From CAVZOY01 sp963777095 (GTDB taxonomy: Bacteria; Actinomycetota; Actinomycetes; Mycobacteriales; Geodermatophilaceae): DNA of 64,000 nucleotides. Each line of letters starts with the position of its first letter. Within the stretch, counting starts at the first letter, position 1. Shown here piece by piece: positions 42,778 through 51,741 of this stretch. The DNA is taken from assembly GCA_963777095.1 (NCBI GenBank), contig CAVZOY010000001.1, positions 496,001 through 560,000 of the forward strand, in the 5' to 3' direction. A program made the translations under genes and the position numbers. The notes beneath the pieces are model-generated. The model did not search any database. It was given only the letters and a program-made list of their open reading frames with translations, and had not been told where the DNA came from.

Positions 42778-44118
42778 ATGCGTTTCGGGCCTCCGGTCCG
42801 CTTCACCATCGACCCGAACGGATCACGCCTGGCCTACCAGGTGCTCGGCGAGGGCGAGCACGATCTCGTCTTCCTGCTGGGCTGGCCCTCCCACCTGGGC
42901 CTCATCTGGGAGAACCCGGCCTTCGCCGACTTTCTCCACGGCCTCGCCTCCTTCTCGCGCCTCATCCTCCTCGACCACCTCGGGCGGGGGCTGTCGGATC
43001 GTGGGCCGAACGGACGACCGTTCGAGGACCGGATGGACGACGTCCGGACGGTCCTGCGAGCGGTCGGATCGGAGGCGACTGCCTTCTTCGGCTGCCATCT
43101 GGGTGGCCGGTTGGCCCTGCTGTTCGCCGCGACTCATCCGCAGCACACCACCGCGCTCGTGACGTTCGCCGCGCATCCGGCGACCTTGCGCGACGCCGAC
43201 TACCCGTGGGGCTCGACACCCGAACAGCGGGAGGAGTTGCTCGCAGTGGCCCGCTCGGGCGTGATGGATCCCGACGAATTCCTGGCCGAGATCGCACCCA
43301 GCGACGCCGACGATGCCGCGACACGTCGCTGGTGGAGCATGTTCATGAACTCTGCTGCGACTCCGCCCGAGGGCATCGACGAGATCACCTCGCACGGGCC
43401 GGTGGACATCCGCGGCCTGCTGGGCTCGGTGCACGCGCCGACGCTGGTCCTGCACCGGACCCATGACCGGTTCGTGTCCGTCGAGGCCGGACGATATCTG
43501 GCCGCCCGGTTGCCACAGGCTCGGCTGGTCGAGCTGCCGGGCGAGGATCACCTTCCGTTCGCGGGCGATCAGGAGAGCATCCTCACGGCCACCGAGGAGT
43601 TCCTGACCGGCACGACCCGCGTCGGCGAGTCGGACCGTGCCGTGCTCACGGTCATGTTCACGGACATGGTGGGTTCCACCGAACTCGCCAGTCGGCTGGG
43701 TGACCGGCGGTGGCGCCTGCTGCTCGAAGAGCACAACGACGTGATCCGCACCGCCCTGCCCCGCTTCAGGGGTCGGGAGATCGATACCGCGGGCGACGGT
43801 TTCCTGATCACCTTCGACGGCCCCGCCCGGGCCATCCGCGCGGCCGCGGCGATCCGGACGGCGCTGTCCGACGACGGCATACGTATCCGCGTGGGCCTGC
43901 ACACCGGCGAGTGCGAAATGGTCGACGGCAAGGTGCGAGGGATTGCGGTCCACGTGGCCGCACGGGTCATGGCCCACGCGGACGGGGACGAGATCCTGTG
44001 CTCGCGGACGGTCAGAGATCTGGTCGCCGGATCGGGGTTCGTGTTCAGAGACCGGGGCGCCCACCAGCTCAAGGGCGTCCCGGACGTCTGGCGGTTGTAC
44101 GCGGTGGAGGTCACCTAG
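42778..44118 (+). CDS. Alpha/beta hydrolase-like sensor fused to class III nucleotide cyclase
   Basis: A 446-residue fusion like M. tuberculosis Rv1900c. Residues 1-280 have the hydrolase fold (LLGWPSHLGLIWENPAFADF, LILLDHLGRGLSDRGP, LVELPGEDHLPFAGD), but the nucleophile elbow that should read GxSxG is GCHLGG, so the catalytic serine is replaced by histidine and the domain is probably a ligand sensor. The cyclase domain (from about 288) has VMFTDMVGSTELASRL, EIDTAGDGFLITF and IAVHVAARVM; the usual asparagine of the NxxxR motif is His. The metal aspartates (TDM, GDG) are intact. ATG 42778. Confidence 0.88.
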   Translation: MRFGPPVRFTIDPNGSRLAYQVLGEGEHDLVFLLGWPSHLGLIWENPAFADFLHGLASFSRLILLDHLGRGLSDRGPNGRPFEDRMDDVRTVLRAVGSEATAFFGCHLGGRLALLFAATHPQHTTALVTFAAHPATLRDADYPWGSTPEQREELLAVARSGVMDPDEFLAEIAPSDADDAATRRWWSMFMNSAATPPEGIDEITSHGPVDIRGLLGSVHAPTLVLHRTHDRFVSVEAGRYLAARLPQARLVELPGEDHLPFAGDQESILTATEEFLTGTTRVGESDRAVLTVMFTDMVGSTELASRLGDRRWRLLLEEHNDVIRTALPRFRGREIDTAGDGFLITFDGPARAIRAAAAIRTALSDDGIRIRVGLHTGECEMVDGKVRGIAVHVAARVMAHADGDEILCSRTVRDLVAGSGFVFRDRGAHQLKGVPDVWRLYAVEVT

Positions 44119-44152
44119 CAGTGATGGCTCGGCCACCGTCGCCTGTCCCCAG

Positions 44153-44178
44153 CCGTGTGCGCATGCGCCGAGTCGCCC
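44153..44178. repeat. Dispersed repeat copy R8 (head only)
   Basis: GCCGTGTGCGCATGCGCCGA followed by GTCGCCCAAG: the repeat head with half of its core, immediately after the hydrolase-cyclase gene. No hairpin. Confidence 0.5.
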
Positions 44179-44276
44179 AAGGCTTCACGCGAAGGGCCGT
44201 TCATGGACCCGTACCCGGCCGATGCTGGCGACGTCCCGTCATCGGCCGAGTCGCGCATCGGTCCGCGGTTCGATCG

Positions 44277-44609
44277 TCAGAGCTGCAGGATCGCTGCGGC
44301 TACCAGGTAGGCCGCGGACACACCTTCCGGGTCGTGCAGATCGCCTGATTCCGTCAACGCTGCCCGAGAACGTGCGCGCGCCGCGGCGCCGGGATCCTCG
44401 GCAACGAGATCGACGCACAGCCCCGCGACGGCGGCGCGTGCGTCGTGTTCGTCCAGACCGTCCAGAGCGAGGCCGTTGTGCAGCAGCGTCGCCGCCTCGC
44501 GGAAAACCTCACGAGCCATCTCGAGGTCCACCTCGGGCCGTGTCTGGGCTACTGCCTCTGCGGTGGCCAGGAACTGGTCGAACGGTGGGCGCACGGTGCC
44601 GGAGGGCAT
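44277..44609 (-). CDS. Hypothetical protein
   Basis: A 110-residue, mainly helical protein: TVRPPFDQFLATAEAVAQTR, PEVDLEMAREVFREAATLLH, LDEHDARAAVAGLCVDLVAE. Codon bias is that of a real gene. No domain recognised. It is divergent from the amidohydrolase gene, with about 125 nt between them. Confidence 0.6.
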   Translation of the reverse strand: MPSGTVRPPFDQFLATAEAVAQTRPEVDLEMAREVFREAATLLHNGLALDGLDEHDARAAVAGLCVDLVAEDPGAAARARSRAALTESGDLHDPEGVSAAYLVAAAILQL

Positions 44610-44736
44610 GCCGCGAACCTCTCAGTGCGCCCACATCCCGGCAAGCGAGATATCGCGCGGAACTCGTCCGGGAGGGTCGACCTCCGCGGCGGGTCTAGCC
44701 TGCCGCCGTCGGTCCGACCCGGTCCTGGGAGCTGCG

Positions 44737-45957
44737 ATGCAGGGATACCGCGCGGCCCGCGCCTTCGACGGCGAGCGGTTCCTCCCCGCCGGCGTCCTCG
44801 TCCTGGTGGACGAGGGCCGGATCGCCGGCGTGGAGCCCGGCACCGCTCCGGCCCCGTCGAACTGCCCGGTCCACGACCTGCCGGGAGCCACCTTGCTGCC
44901 GGGCATGATCGACGCGCACGTCCACCTCTGCGGCGACGCCGGCCCGCGCGCGCTCGACCAGCTGCCCGAGCTCTCCGATGCCGAGCTCGACGCCATCGTC
45001 GTCGCCTCCCTGGCCGAGCAGCTCAGCTCCGGCGTGACCGCGGTGCGCGATCTCGGCGACGCGCGGTGGGCCGTCGTCGACCGCCACCACCGCCCGCCCG
45101 ACGGCCCCACGGTCGTGGCCGCCGGTCCGCCGATCACCTCGATCAACGGCCACTGCGCAGGCATGGGCGGAGAGGTCGCCGGCGAGGACCGGTTGCGACG
45201 GGCCGTTCGTGCCCGCGCCGAGCACGGCGCCGACGTCGTCAAGATCATGACCAGCGGCGGCCTGATGACGGCCGGGACCGACATCCTGGCCACCCAGTTC
45301 ACCCTCCAGGAGCTGCGCGCCGTGGTCGACGAGGCCCACCGGTTAGCGCTGCCCGTCGCGGCGCACGCGCACAACGTGCCGGCCGTGGAGATGTGCATCG
45401 CCGCCGCCGTCGACACCATCGAGCACTGCACCTGCGTCACGGCGGACGGCATCCGGACGCCTCCGGGGCTCGCCGACGCCATCGCGGCCGCCCGGATCGC
45501 GGTCTCCCCCACGTTCGCACGCAAGGCGGGCGTGGTCCCACCGCCGCACGTGCAGGCCGCGATGGAGAGCACGCACATGGCGTGGGAGGACCGGTATCCG
45601 CAGATCGCGGAACTGCACCGGGCCGGCGTGGTGCTCGTCGGCGGGGTCGACGCGGGCATCAGCCCCGGGAAGCCGCACACGATCATGGCCGAGTCGCTGG
45701 TCGAGTTCGTGCTCGCCGGACTCTCGACCACGGCCGCGCTCGCCGCGGGGACGAGCGTCGCCGCCGGCGTGTGCGGCCTGGGCGAGCGGACCGGGCGCCT
45801 GGCTCCCGGCCTGGACGCCGACCTGCTGGCCGTGGCCGGCGATCCGCAGGCCGACATCACCGCGCTGCGCGATGTCCGACTCGTCGTCTCGCGAGGTCGG
45901 GAGGTGGTCGTGCCGCCGGGCCGGCCATCACGGCACGGCTCTCGGGACGCTGGTTGA
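44737..45957 (+). CDS. Amidohydrolase family protein (prolidase/Sgx9260-like)
   Basis: A 406-residue metal-dependent hydrolase. Metal ligands: GMIDAHVHLCGDAG (HxH), the lysine in DVVKIMTSGG that is carboxylated in the family, AAHAHN and IEHCTC histidines, and the aspartate in LVGGVDAGIS. The composite beta-sandwich domain is formed by the termini (FLPAGVLVLVDEGRIAGVEP, LAPGLDADLLAVAGDP). It resembles amidohydrolases acting on N-acyl amino acids or peptides. ATG 44737, downstream of a GGAGCTGCG leader. Confidence 0.9.
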   Translation: MQGYRAARAFDGERFLPAGVLVLVDEGRIAGVEPGTAPAPSNCPVHDLPGATLLPGMIDAHVHLCGDAGPRALDQLPELSDAELDAIVVASLAEQLSSGVTAVRDLGDARWAVVDRHHRPPDGPTVVAAGPPITSINGHCAGMGGEVAGEDRLRRAVRARAEHGADVVKIMTSGGLMTAGTDILATQFTLQELRAVVDEAHRLALPVAAHAHNVPAVEMCIAAAVDTIEHCTCVTADGIRTPPGLADAIAAARIAVSPTFARKAGVVPPPHVQAAMESTHMAWEDRYPQIAELHRAGVVLVGGVDAGISPGKPHTIMAESLVEFVLAGLSTTAALAAGTSVAAGVCGLGERTGRLAPGLDADLLAVAGDPQADITALRDVRLVVSRGREVVVPPGRPSRHGSRDAG

Positions 45958-45965
45958 CTGGCAGG

Positions 45966-46136
45966 ATGACTGCATCAGTCCCGGGGCCGGATCCCGAGAT
46001 CGACCCGAACGAGCCGGTGCCGGACGACGCAGCTGAGCTGCTGCCTGACGCACCCGAGCCCCTGCCACCTCCGCCCATCGAATCGACCCCGGACGATCCC
46101 GGCGGGGACCCCGGCGGCGTGCCGGAGCCGGCCTGA
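45966..46136 (+). CDS. Small acidic proline-rich protein
   Basis: A 56-residue protein (MTASVPGPDPEIDPNEPVPD, then ELLPDAPEPLPPPP) that is proline- and acid-rich throughout and certainly disordered. The ATG lies 8 nt after the amidohydrolase stop. It could be a real small gene or a chance open frame; the near-absence of basic residues distinguishes it from typical shadow frames. Confidence 0.35.
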   Translation: MTASVPGPDPEIDPNEPVPDDAAELLPDAPEPLPPPPIESTPDDPGGDPGGVPEPA

Positions 46137-46151
46137 TCCGACATTCCCTGG

Positions 46152-47168
46152 TCAGCGGTCCGGGGACGACCCCGGACCCCCGTGGGCAGCCACCACCTCG
46201 TCCTCGTCGTCATTCGAGACATCGGCGGTGGACACGACGATCAGCGGATCCACGTTGCCGACGACATCCTCGCGACGACCCGCGTAGTCCAGCCGCGACA
46301 GCACATGCCGCATGGCCTCCAGGCGGGCCCGCTTCTTGTCATTGCTCTTGATCACCGTCCACGGGGCGTGGTCGGTGTCGGTGTGGGCGAACATCGCCTC
46401 CTTGGCCGCCGTGTAGGCGTGCCACCGGTCCAGCGACGCAAGATCCGTCGGCGAGAGCTTCCACTGCCGGACCGGATCGATCTGGCGGACGATGAACCGC
46501 GTCCGCTGCTCGCCCCGGGAGACGGAGAACCAGAGTTTCACCAGGTGGATGTCGCTGCAGACCAGCATCCGCTCGAACTCCGGGGCCTGGCGCATGAACT
46601 CGTCGTACTCAGCCGGCATGCAGTAGTCCATCACCCGCTCGACGCCCGCCCGGTTGTACCAGGAGCGGTCGAACATCACGATCTCCCCGGCCGCGGGAAG
46701 GTGCTGCACGTATCGCTGGAAGTACCACTGCGTGCGTTCACGCTCCGACGGCTTGTCCAGCGCCACGACGCGCGCACCCCGCGGGTTGAGGTGCTCGGTG
46801 AATCGCTTGATGGTCCCGCCCTTGCCGGCGGCGTCGCGGCCCTCGAACACGAGGAGGACCTTCTGCCCCGTGTCCTTCACCCAGCCCTGCAGCTTGAGCA
46901 GTTCGATCTGCAGCCGCCGCTTCTCGAGCTCGTACTCCCGCCGCTCCATGCGCTCGGCGTACGGGTAGCCCTCACGCCAGGTCTCGACGAGCCTTCCGGC
47001 CGGGTCGAACAGCTCGCGGTCGTCGTCCCAGTCCTCGTCCGAGTTCTCGTCCGGCAGATCGTTGAGTCGCCACTGGCTCAGATCGATGACGTCCGTGGGC
47101 TCACCGCCGTCCGGGCGAAACCGGAGATGCGGCGTCACCGTCTGATCCCCCACCTCTGCCGCCTCCAC
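46152..47168 (-). CDS. ppk2: Polyphosphate kinase 2 (second paralogue)
   Basis: A 338-residue PPK2. P-loop VLLVFEGRDAAGKGGTIKRF (about 103-122), Walker B region EIVMFDRSWYNRAGVERVMD, lid HLVKLWFSVSRGEQRTRFIV and DHAPWTVIKSNDKKRARLEA. This matches the classic PPK2 (polyphosphate-driven nucleotide kinase) subclass and is clearly different from the polyphosphate:nucleotide phosphotransferase near 5 kb. An acidic N-terminal arm (DENSDEDWDDDRELFD) is present. Its neighbour on the same strand is a DUF1269 gene, 28 nt upstream. Confidence 0.95.
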   Translation of the reverse strand: MEAAEVGDQTVTPHLRFRPDGGEPTDVIDLSQWRLNDLPDENSDEDWDDDRELFDPAGRLVETWREGYPYAERMERREYELEKRRLQIELLKLQGWVKDTGQKVLLVFEGRDAAGKGGTIKRFTEHLNPRGARVVALDKPSERERTQWYFQRYVQHLPAAGEIVMFDRSWYNRAGVERVMDYCMPAEYDEFMRQAPEFERMLVCSDIHLVKLWFSVSRGEQRTRFIVRQIDPVRQWKLSPTDLASLDRWHAYTAAKEAMFAHTDTDHAPWTVIKSNDKKRARLEAMRHVLSRLDYAGRREDVVGNVDPLIVVSTADVSNDDEDEVVAAHGGPGSSPDR

Positions 47169-47195
47169 GACCGTCGTCGCTCCGCGGCGTCCCGG

Positions 47196-47816
47196 TCAGC
47201 CTCCGGTCGCGGTCATGACCGCCGGGGCCTCCGGTGAGCGGGCCGCCTGCTTCGGGACCGGGGCCTGCGTGGCCTGCCGCATGTCCGCGTCGGCCTGTGC
47301 GAGGTCGGCGGCGAGCTGATCGGCGGCGATGTCGGTCGCTGCGTAGATGAGGCGGTTGGCGGCCTTGATGTTCGCGACGATCTGATCGGCGAGGTTGGTC
47401 TCGTAGACGGCGATCAGGCCGGCCTGGCCCGTGTCGAGCGTCTCGCCCAGGTCCTTCAGGTCGCCCCGCGACATCCCGCCGCTCGCGTGCCCGGCGACGC
47501 CCCCGAGGGCGGCGCCCGCGCTCCCGGAAGCAGCCGCGATGCCGATGCCGATGGGCGGGAACAGGGCCGCGGCGACGCCGACGGCCAGGCCCCAGCCGAG
47601 CCCGACGGCCGCGCCGTGGCGGGTCGGCTGCTCATGCTTCTTGACGATGTGGACCTTGCCGTTCTCGTCCTTGGCGATGACCGCCGCGTCGAAGTCGTGC
47701 GAGGTCCGCACCTCGCGGTACAGCTCCTTGACCGCCTCGTAGTCGGCAACAGCCAGGTCGACGTCGTCGTATGCCGCCGCGATCACGTACAGCGTGTCGT
47801 TCTCCTGCTTGGCCAT
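47196..47816 (-). CDS. DUF1269 family protein
   Basis: A 206-residue protein. The N-terminal part is ferredoxin-like (DTLYVIAAAYDDVDLAVADY, AAVIAKDENGKVHIVKKHEQ), then a glycine/alanine-rich membrane-inserting hairpin (LGWGLAVGVAAALFPPIGIG, SGSAGAALGGVAGHASGG) and an amphipathic C-terminus. Function unknown; DUF1269 genes recur in stress-type clusters. ATG 47816. Probably co-transcribed with the PPK2 gene. Confidence 0.85.
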   Translation of the reverse strand: MAKQENDTLYVIAAAYDDVDLAVADYEAVKELYREVRTSHDFDAAVIAKDENGKVHIVKKHEQPTRHGAAVGLGWGLAVGVAAALFPPIGIGIAAASGSAGAALGGVAGHASGGMSRGDLKDLGETLDTGQAGLIAVYETNLADQIVANIKAANRLIYAATDIAADQLAADLAQADADMRQATQAPVPKQAARSPEAPAVMTATGG

Positions 47817-47987
47817 GCCACGTCCCTGGTGTGAAAGGGTTGTCCGAGCTGTCACCGTGGGCCGAGGTGTCTCGGGGTGCATCACCTGACGCGGATGAAC
47901 GACGGCGGACGACCTCGCATGCGAGACCCGCCCATCGCGCGGCACGACGCGGTGGAAGCCGCGTGGCAAGGGGGTGCACCGCCCGGG

Positions 47988-48381
47988 CTACGCCTGGTCG
48001 CCGGTATCCGCGCCGTCGGCCGTGGCCAGCCACTCCTTCGCCGCTCGCCAACTGGGCGACCGGAAAGGCCCGGAGCTGCCCCGGGACGAGCACGGAGAGC
48101 ACGCGCAGCGCGGGCCGGAGCCAGTCCTCGTCGCTGACCACGGCGACGCGCTCGTACGAGGTGGGATGGCGGGCGGCGAACTTCATCTCCTCGCCCAGCG
48201 TGTCGCCCTCGTACTCCCGTAGTTCGGGACCGAGCAGGTAGAGCAGCCGGATCTTGCGGCCGGCGGCGATCTCCCCACGCAGCACCGGCTCGACGGCGTG
48301 CTCGAAGTCGTCGTCCTCGACCTTGCCGATCGCCTCGAAGCCGACCGTGCCCACGGGCATGTCCTGCATCCGCTCGAGCAT
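47988..48381 (-). pseudogene. SpoIIAA/STAS-like protein with frameshift near its C-terminus
   Basis: An approximately 130-residue SpoIIAA-like (STAS fold) protein: GTVGFEAIGKVEDDDFEHAV, RKIRLLYLLGPELREYEGDT, LGEEMKFAARHPTSYERVAV and AFPVAQLAS. The frame then shifts by one G near 48045, after which the neighbouring frame gives AKEWLATADGADTGDQA and a stop at 47988, the normal end of the fold. Joined, the protein is complete, so a sequencing indel is likely. ATG 48381. Role unknown; such proteins often bind lipid or partner proteins under stress. Confidence 0.75.
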
Positions 48382-48762
48382 CCCGCCCCCTCTCCGCGCG
48401 TGTGTCCCATCGCGCTGTCGCCACCACTCGGCCGGAACCCCGCCGAGGCTCTCGTACACCCATTCATGCCTGGCATCCCGGGCGCCGCCTCATCTCCAGA
48501 GAGTGATCCCGCCCCCTGAGGCACCGCCGTCCCGATGATCGGCGTCATCCGATGTCGCTGTAGCACGGACCAGATCGGTTGCCCGGAGCCGGGAATCCGG
48601 CGGTTCACCACCTGGGTGGCGCCGGCCACCCGCTCGCTGTCGTTCCGCGTCGACGCTCCGGGGGCAAGGTCACCCGAATCGTGCGACGCGTCCCGTGCCG
48701 GTGAGCGGGACCGTGACGCAGCCCGGGCATCCGACCCGGCTCACAGCCTTGAGGAGTCCCCG

Positions 48763-49212
48763 ATGACCGACATCGGATCGTCACGTCCCGATAGGTCGCA
48801 CGTGGCCTACGACACGGAACCCGCCCGCACGGGCTGGACCGGCTGGATCGTGTTCGCCGCGTTCCTGATGATTCTGAACGGCGTCATCGGGATGCTCGAA
48901 GGACTCATGGCGCTGGTCAACGACGACTACTTCCACGTCACCTCCAGCGGCCTCGCGGTGAGCATCGACTATTCGGCGTGGGGCTGGGTCCACCTGGTGC
49001 TGGGCGCCGTCCTCATCGCATGCGGGATGGGCGTCCTGTCCGGCAACGTGGCGGCGCGCGCTGTCGGCGTCCTGCTCGCCGGTCTCAACGCCGTGGTCGC
49101 GCTGGTCTTCATCGAGGCCGCACCCGGGTGGGGCGTCATCGTCGTTCTTGTCGACGTCGTGGTGATCTACGCGCTGACGGTCCACGGCAGGGAGATGCGC
49201 CACGCCCTGTGA
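48763..49212 (+). CDS. DUF7144-type four-helix membrane protein, copy 1
   Basis: A 149-residue membrane protein: a cytoplasmic N-terminus (GSSRPDRSHVAYDTEPARTG), helix 1 (WIVFAAFLMILNGVIGMLEG), WGWVHLVLGAVLIACGMGVL, AVGVLLAGLNAVVALVFIEA and VIVVLVDVVVIYALTVHGRE. ATG 48763 with GAGGAG 7 nt upstream. It is 60-65% similar by eye to the gene at 60614-61072, so they are paralogues. Function unknown; members are induced in stress clusters. Confidence 0.85.
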   Translation: MTDIGSSRPDRSHVAYDTEPARTGWTGWIVFAAFLMILNGVIGMLEGLMALVNDDYFHVTSSGLAVSIDYSAWGWVHLVLGAVLIACGMGVLSGNVAARAVGVLLAGLNAVVALVFIEAAPGWGVIVVLVDVVVIYALTVHGREMRHAL

Positions 49213-49257
49213 CCGATTCCCGCTCCGGTCTCGCCGACTGACGGCGGACCCCACGGT

Positions 49258-49440
49258 TCACGAGGGGACCGCCTCAGGCGGAACGCCGGCCGTGGAGGGC
49301 TGCCGAGGGGCCGTCGGACCGATGACCATCGGTCCGACGGAGGGCAGCTCCTCGTAGGCCGCGGTCGACCGACGCCCCAGGGCGACGATCACCGTCATCT
49401 CGGCGATCAGGCCGAGGCAGCTCACGAGAACCCAGATCAC
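49258..49440 (-). CDS. Small single-pass membrane protein
   Basis: A 60-residue protein: one helix (VIWVLVSCLGLIAEMTVIVA) at the N-terminus, then GRRSTAAYEELPSVGPMVIG and a proline-rich tail. The GTG start at 49440 has GGGGAG just upstream; the longer frame is arginine-rich and unlikely. Function unknown. Confidence 0.5.
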   Translation of the reverse strand: MIWVLVSCLGLIAEMTVIVALGRRSTAAYEELPSVGPMVIGPTAPRQPSTAGVPPEAVPS

Positions 49441-49599
49441 TCCGCTCCCCCTCGCTCGGCAGCAACGGCCCCGGCCGTGCCCGCGCGCATCATCGGCCGT
49501 CCGCCGCACCGACTGCCTCACCCTCCCGGGGCGAGCGGCCCGACCCGCCGGCCCCGGTCGAGCGGAGGAGACACCGGTCTTCTTCTTCAGGCTCGACAC

Positions 49600-49860
49600 G
49601 TGGGCCCTCGTGGATCCTGGGCGGCCTCATGGGGCTCGTCCTCGCCTTCGGCCTGAGTTCGGCCGTCGGGGCCTACGAGTTCCGGCGGGCGCACGTCGTC
49701 GACGAGGCCCACGGGATCGGGACGACGTACCTGCGCGCAGACCCTGGTCGAGCCGGTCCGGACGGAGTCCCTCGACCTGCTCGAGAGCTACACCGACACG
49801 AGCATCGTCATCGCCGAGACGGTTCCCGGCAGCGCCCGGGGCGATCAGGTCACTTTCGGC
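49600..49860 (+). pseudogene. DUF4239 (bestrophin-like) membrane protein fragment, frameshifted
   Basis: Reads WILGGLMGLVLAFGLSSAVG then AYEFRRAHVVDEAHGIGTTY LRA, and after a one-base shift near 49735, QTLVEPVRTESLDLLESYTD and TSIVIAETVPGSARGDQV. RRxHVVDEAxxIGTTYLR is the conserved core of DUF4239. The rest of the protein is missing, and the fragment runs into the convergent amphi-Trp gene. A remnant. Confidence 0.65.
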
Positions 49861-50149
49861 CGGCCGCGGCTTCCTTCTTCGGCACGGCACCGTCCTTCTG
49901 CGCCACGGCGCCGTCCTGCCGCGCCGTCGACCACTTCAGCTCGAACTCCAGCTCGATCTCGTCCCCGTCGACCTCCACCTCGGCCTCGCACCGGATCTGA
50001 TCCGGCACCTCGAGCTCGACGGTGCTGCTGCCGGCGAGCCGGAGCTCGACCTTCCCGTCCCCTTTCAGGGCCTCGGCGACGTCGGCGAACCAGCGCGCCA
50101 CCTCGCGGCGGGTCATCGTGGTCTTGTTCTCGACCTTGACCTCAGACAT
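49850..50149 (-). CDS. Amphi-Trp domain protein
   Basis: A 99-residue protein: MSEVKVENKTTMTRREVARW, FADVAEALKGDGKVELRLAG, VELEVPDQIRCEAEVEVDGD and EIELEFELKWS. This matches the amphi-Trp domain (TIGR04354-like), with the tryptophan at the end of the last strand. A Lys/Ala tail follows. ATG 50149; the longer frame starts in the leader. Function unknown. Confidence 0.85.
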   Translation of the reverse strand: MSEVKVENKTTMTRREVARWFADVAEALKGDGKVELRLAGSSTVELEVPDQIRCEAEVEVDGDEIELEFELKWSTARQDGAVAQKDGAVPKKEAAAGRK

Positions 50150-50208
50150 GACGCGCTCCGTTCGTGGTTCCTTCGAGGACAACGGTTTCGATATGGGGGC
50201 GCACCGCG

Positions 50209-51636
50209 TCACACGCCGGATTCTGCGGTGATCCGGCCGGATCGGATGGCGTCGAGGAGCGACTGGTGGTCACGCTCGTTCTGGTCGGCATACGCCTCGG
50301 CGAATTCGCGGACGGCCTCGTCGAACGACGGCCCACCGCCCAGATAGGCGGACATCGCGATGCGGTCCCCCGATCGGGCGTGAGCACGGGCGAGGGTCCA
50401 TCCGCAGATCTCGCCGTAGGCCAGCATCCCGGTCGGCACCATGGTCTCCACCTCGGCCGACCCCTTCCAGTCACGCAGCTGCCGCAGGTAGAAGTCCCTC
50501 CGCTGCCCGTCGAAGGCGTCCACCCTGACGTGGCCGAGGAAGATGTCGCCCACCGCCTGCATCAGCCGCTGGCCGACGACGACGCGCTGCCCGGCGTTGT
50601 CGAACTCGCTGGCCCCCACGAAGGCCTCCAGCACGGAGGGTCCGGCCTCCTTCGCCTGGAGGAACAACGGATTCTCGCCGTCCTCGAGCAGCAGCATCAT
50701 CCACGAGCGCGTCCCCACGCTGCCGACCCCGACGACCTTCCGTGCCATGTCGACGAGGCGGTAGCGGTCCAGCAGGACTCGCCGCTCGGGCGGAAGCGTC
50801 TCGCCGTACGCGCGTAGGAGCTCCCGGAGACGGTGCTCCGTCTTCTCGAGCTCCTTCTTGCTGCCCACGAGGTCCCGGATGGGGACGACCAGCGGCGGTT
50901 CGGCGTTCAACCGTGGCTCACCGTCGCCGACGCTGGCGAACCGGGCCAAGGCTCCGAGGCTGTCCTTCGTGCGGGCCTTGGCGATGTTGCGGGCGAGCAC
51001 CTTCCGCTGCCGACCCGCCAAGCGGGTCTGGGCGAGGGCCTGGATGCGGGCGAAATCGGCGTGGGCGTACCAGACCTCCAGCGCGTCCATGCCCGCGAAC
51101 TCACGCATCGCCCGGCGGTACGCCGCAACCGCTGCGAGCACGATCCTCCGGCGGTCCTTCGTCGAGAAGTCGCGCGAACGAGCAGCGATCTCGAGGCTGG
51201 CCGTCAGTCGTTTGACGTCCCACTCCCACGGTCCGGGAGCCGTCTCGTCGAAGTCGTTGATGTCGAAGACGAGGTTCCTCTCGGGCGAGGCGAACGCCCC
51301 GAAATTGGCCAGGTGCGCGTCTCCGCAGGCCTGCACGATCAGCCCCGACCGGGGGGTGTGTGCCAGGTCGCTGGCCATCGGCAGGGCCGCGCCACGGAAG
51401 AACGCGAAGGCCGACGAGGCCATCCGCCCGTAGCGGATCGGCAGCAACTCGGGCACCCGGGTGAGCCCCTGTCCCTCCAGCAGGGCCACCGGATCCTGCC
51501 GGTCCCGCGGGACGGTGAAACCCGCGTGGCTCGACCGTGGCACCTCCGCGCGCGCTGCCTTTCCCCGCGCCACGCGCTGCTCTCGGGTGAGTTGCGGTGC
51601 ATCGGTCATCGACCGGGAAGCGGTCACCTGCGTCAT
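50209..51636 (-). CDS. DUF2252 family protein
   Basis: A 475-residue protein with a kinase-like fold: FYRGAAL-type segment (AFAFFRGAALPMASDLAHTP), VQACGDAHLANFGAFASPER and VFDINDFDETAPGPWEWDVK, where the Asp/His/Asn resemble the catalytic and metal loops of aminoglycoside phosphotransferase-like kinases. The C-terminal part (WTLARAHARSGDRIAMSAYL) completes the family. The substrate is unknown. ATG 51636. It precedes the amphi-Trp gene on the same strand by 60 nt. Confidence 0.9.
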   Translation of the reverse strand: MTQVTASRSMTDAPQLTREQRVARGKAARAEVPRSSHAGFTVPRDRQDPVALLEGQGLTRVPELLPIRYGRMASSAFAFFRGAALPMASDLAHTPRSGLIVQACGDAHLANFGAFASPERNLVFDINDFDETAPGPWEWDVKRLTASLEIAARSRDFSTKDRRRIVLAAVAAYRRAMREFAGMDALEVWYAHADFARIQALAQTRLAGRQRKVLARNIAKARTKDSLGALARFASVGDGEPRLNAEPPLVVPIRDLVGSKKELEKTEHRLRELLRAYGETLPPERRVLLDRYRLVDMARKVVGVGSVGTRSWMMLLLEDGENPLFLQAKEAGPSVLEAFVGASEFDNAGQRVVVGQRLMQAVGDIFLGHVRVDAFDGQRRDFYLRQLRDWKGSAEVETMVPTGMLAYGEICGWTLARAHARSGDRIAMSAYLGGGPSFDEAVREFAEAYADQNERDHQSLLDAIRSGRITAESGV

Positions 51637-51741
51637 GGACTCGTCCTTCGCTCAGCGTGTTCTCGAGCCCCTCTCGGGGCGGGACGTGGATGCCGGCGCA
51701 CTCGGGTTCCCGCAGACATCGGGGCGTTCGAGTGGACGCCG

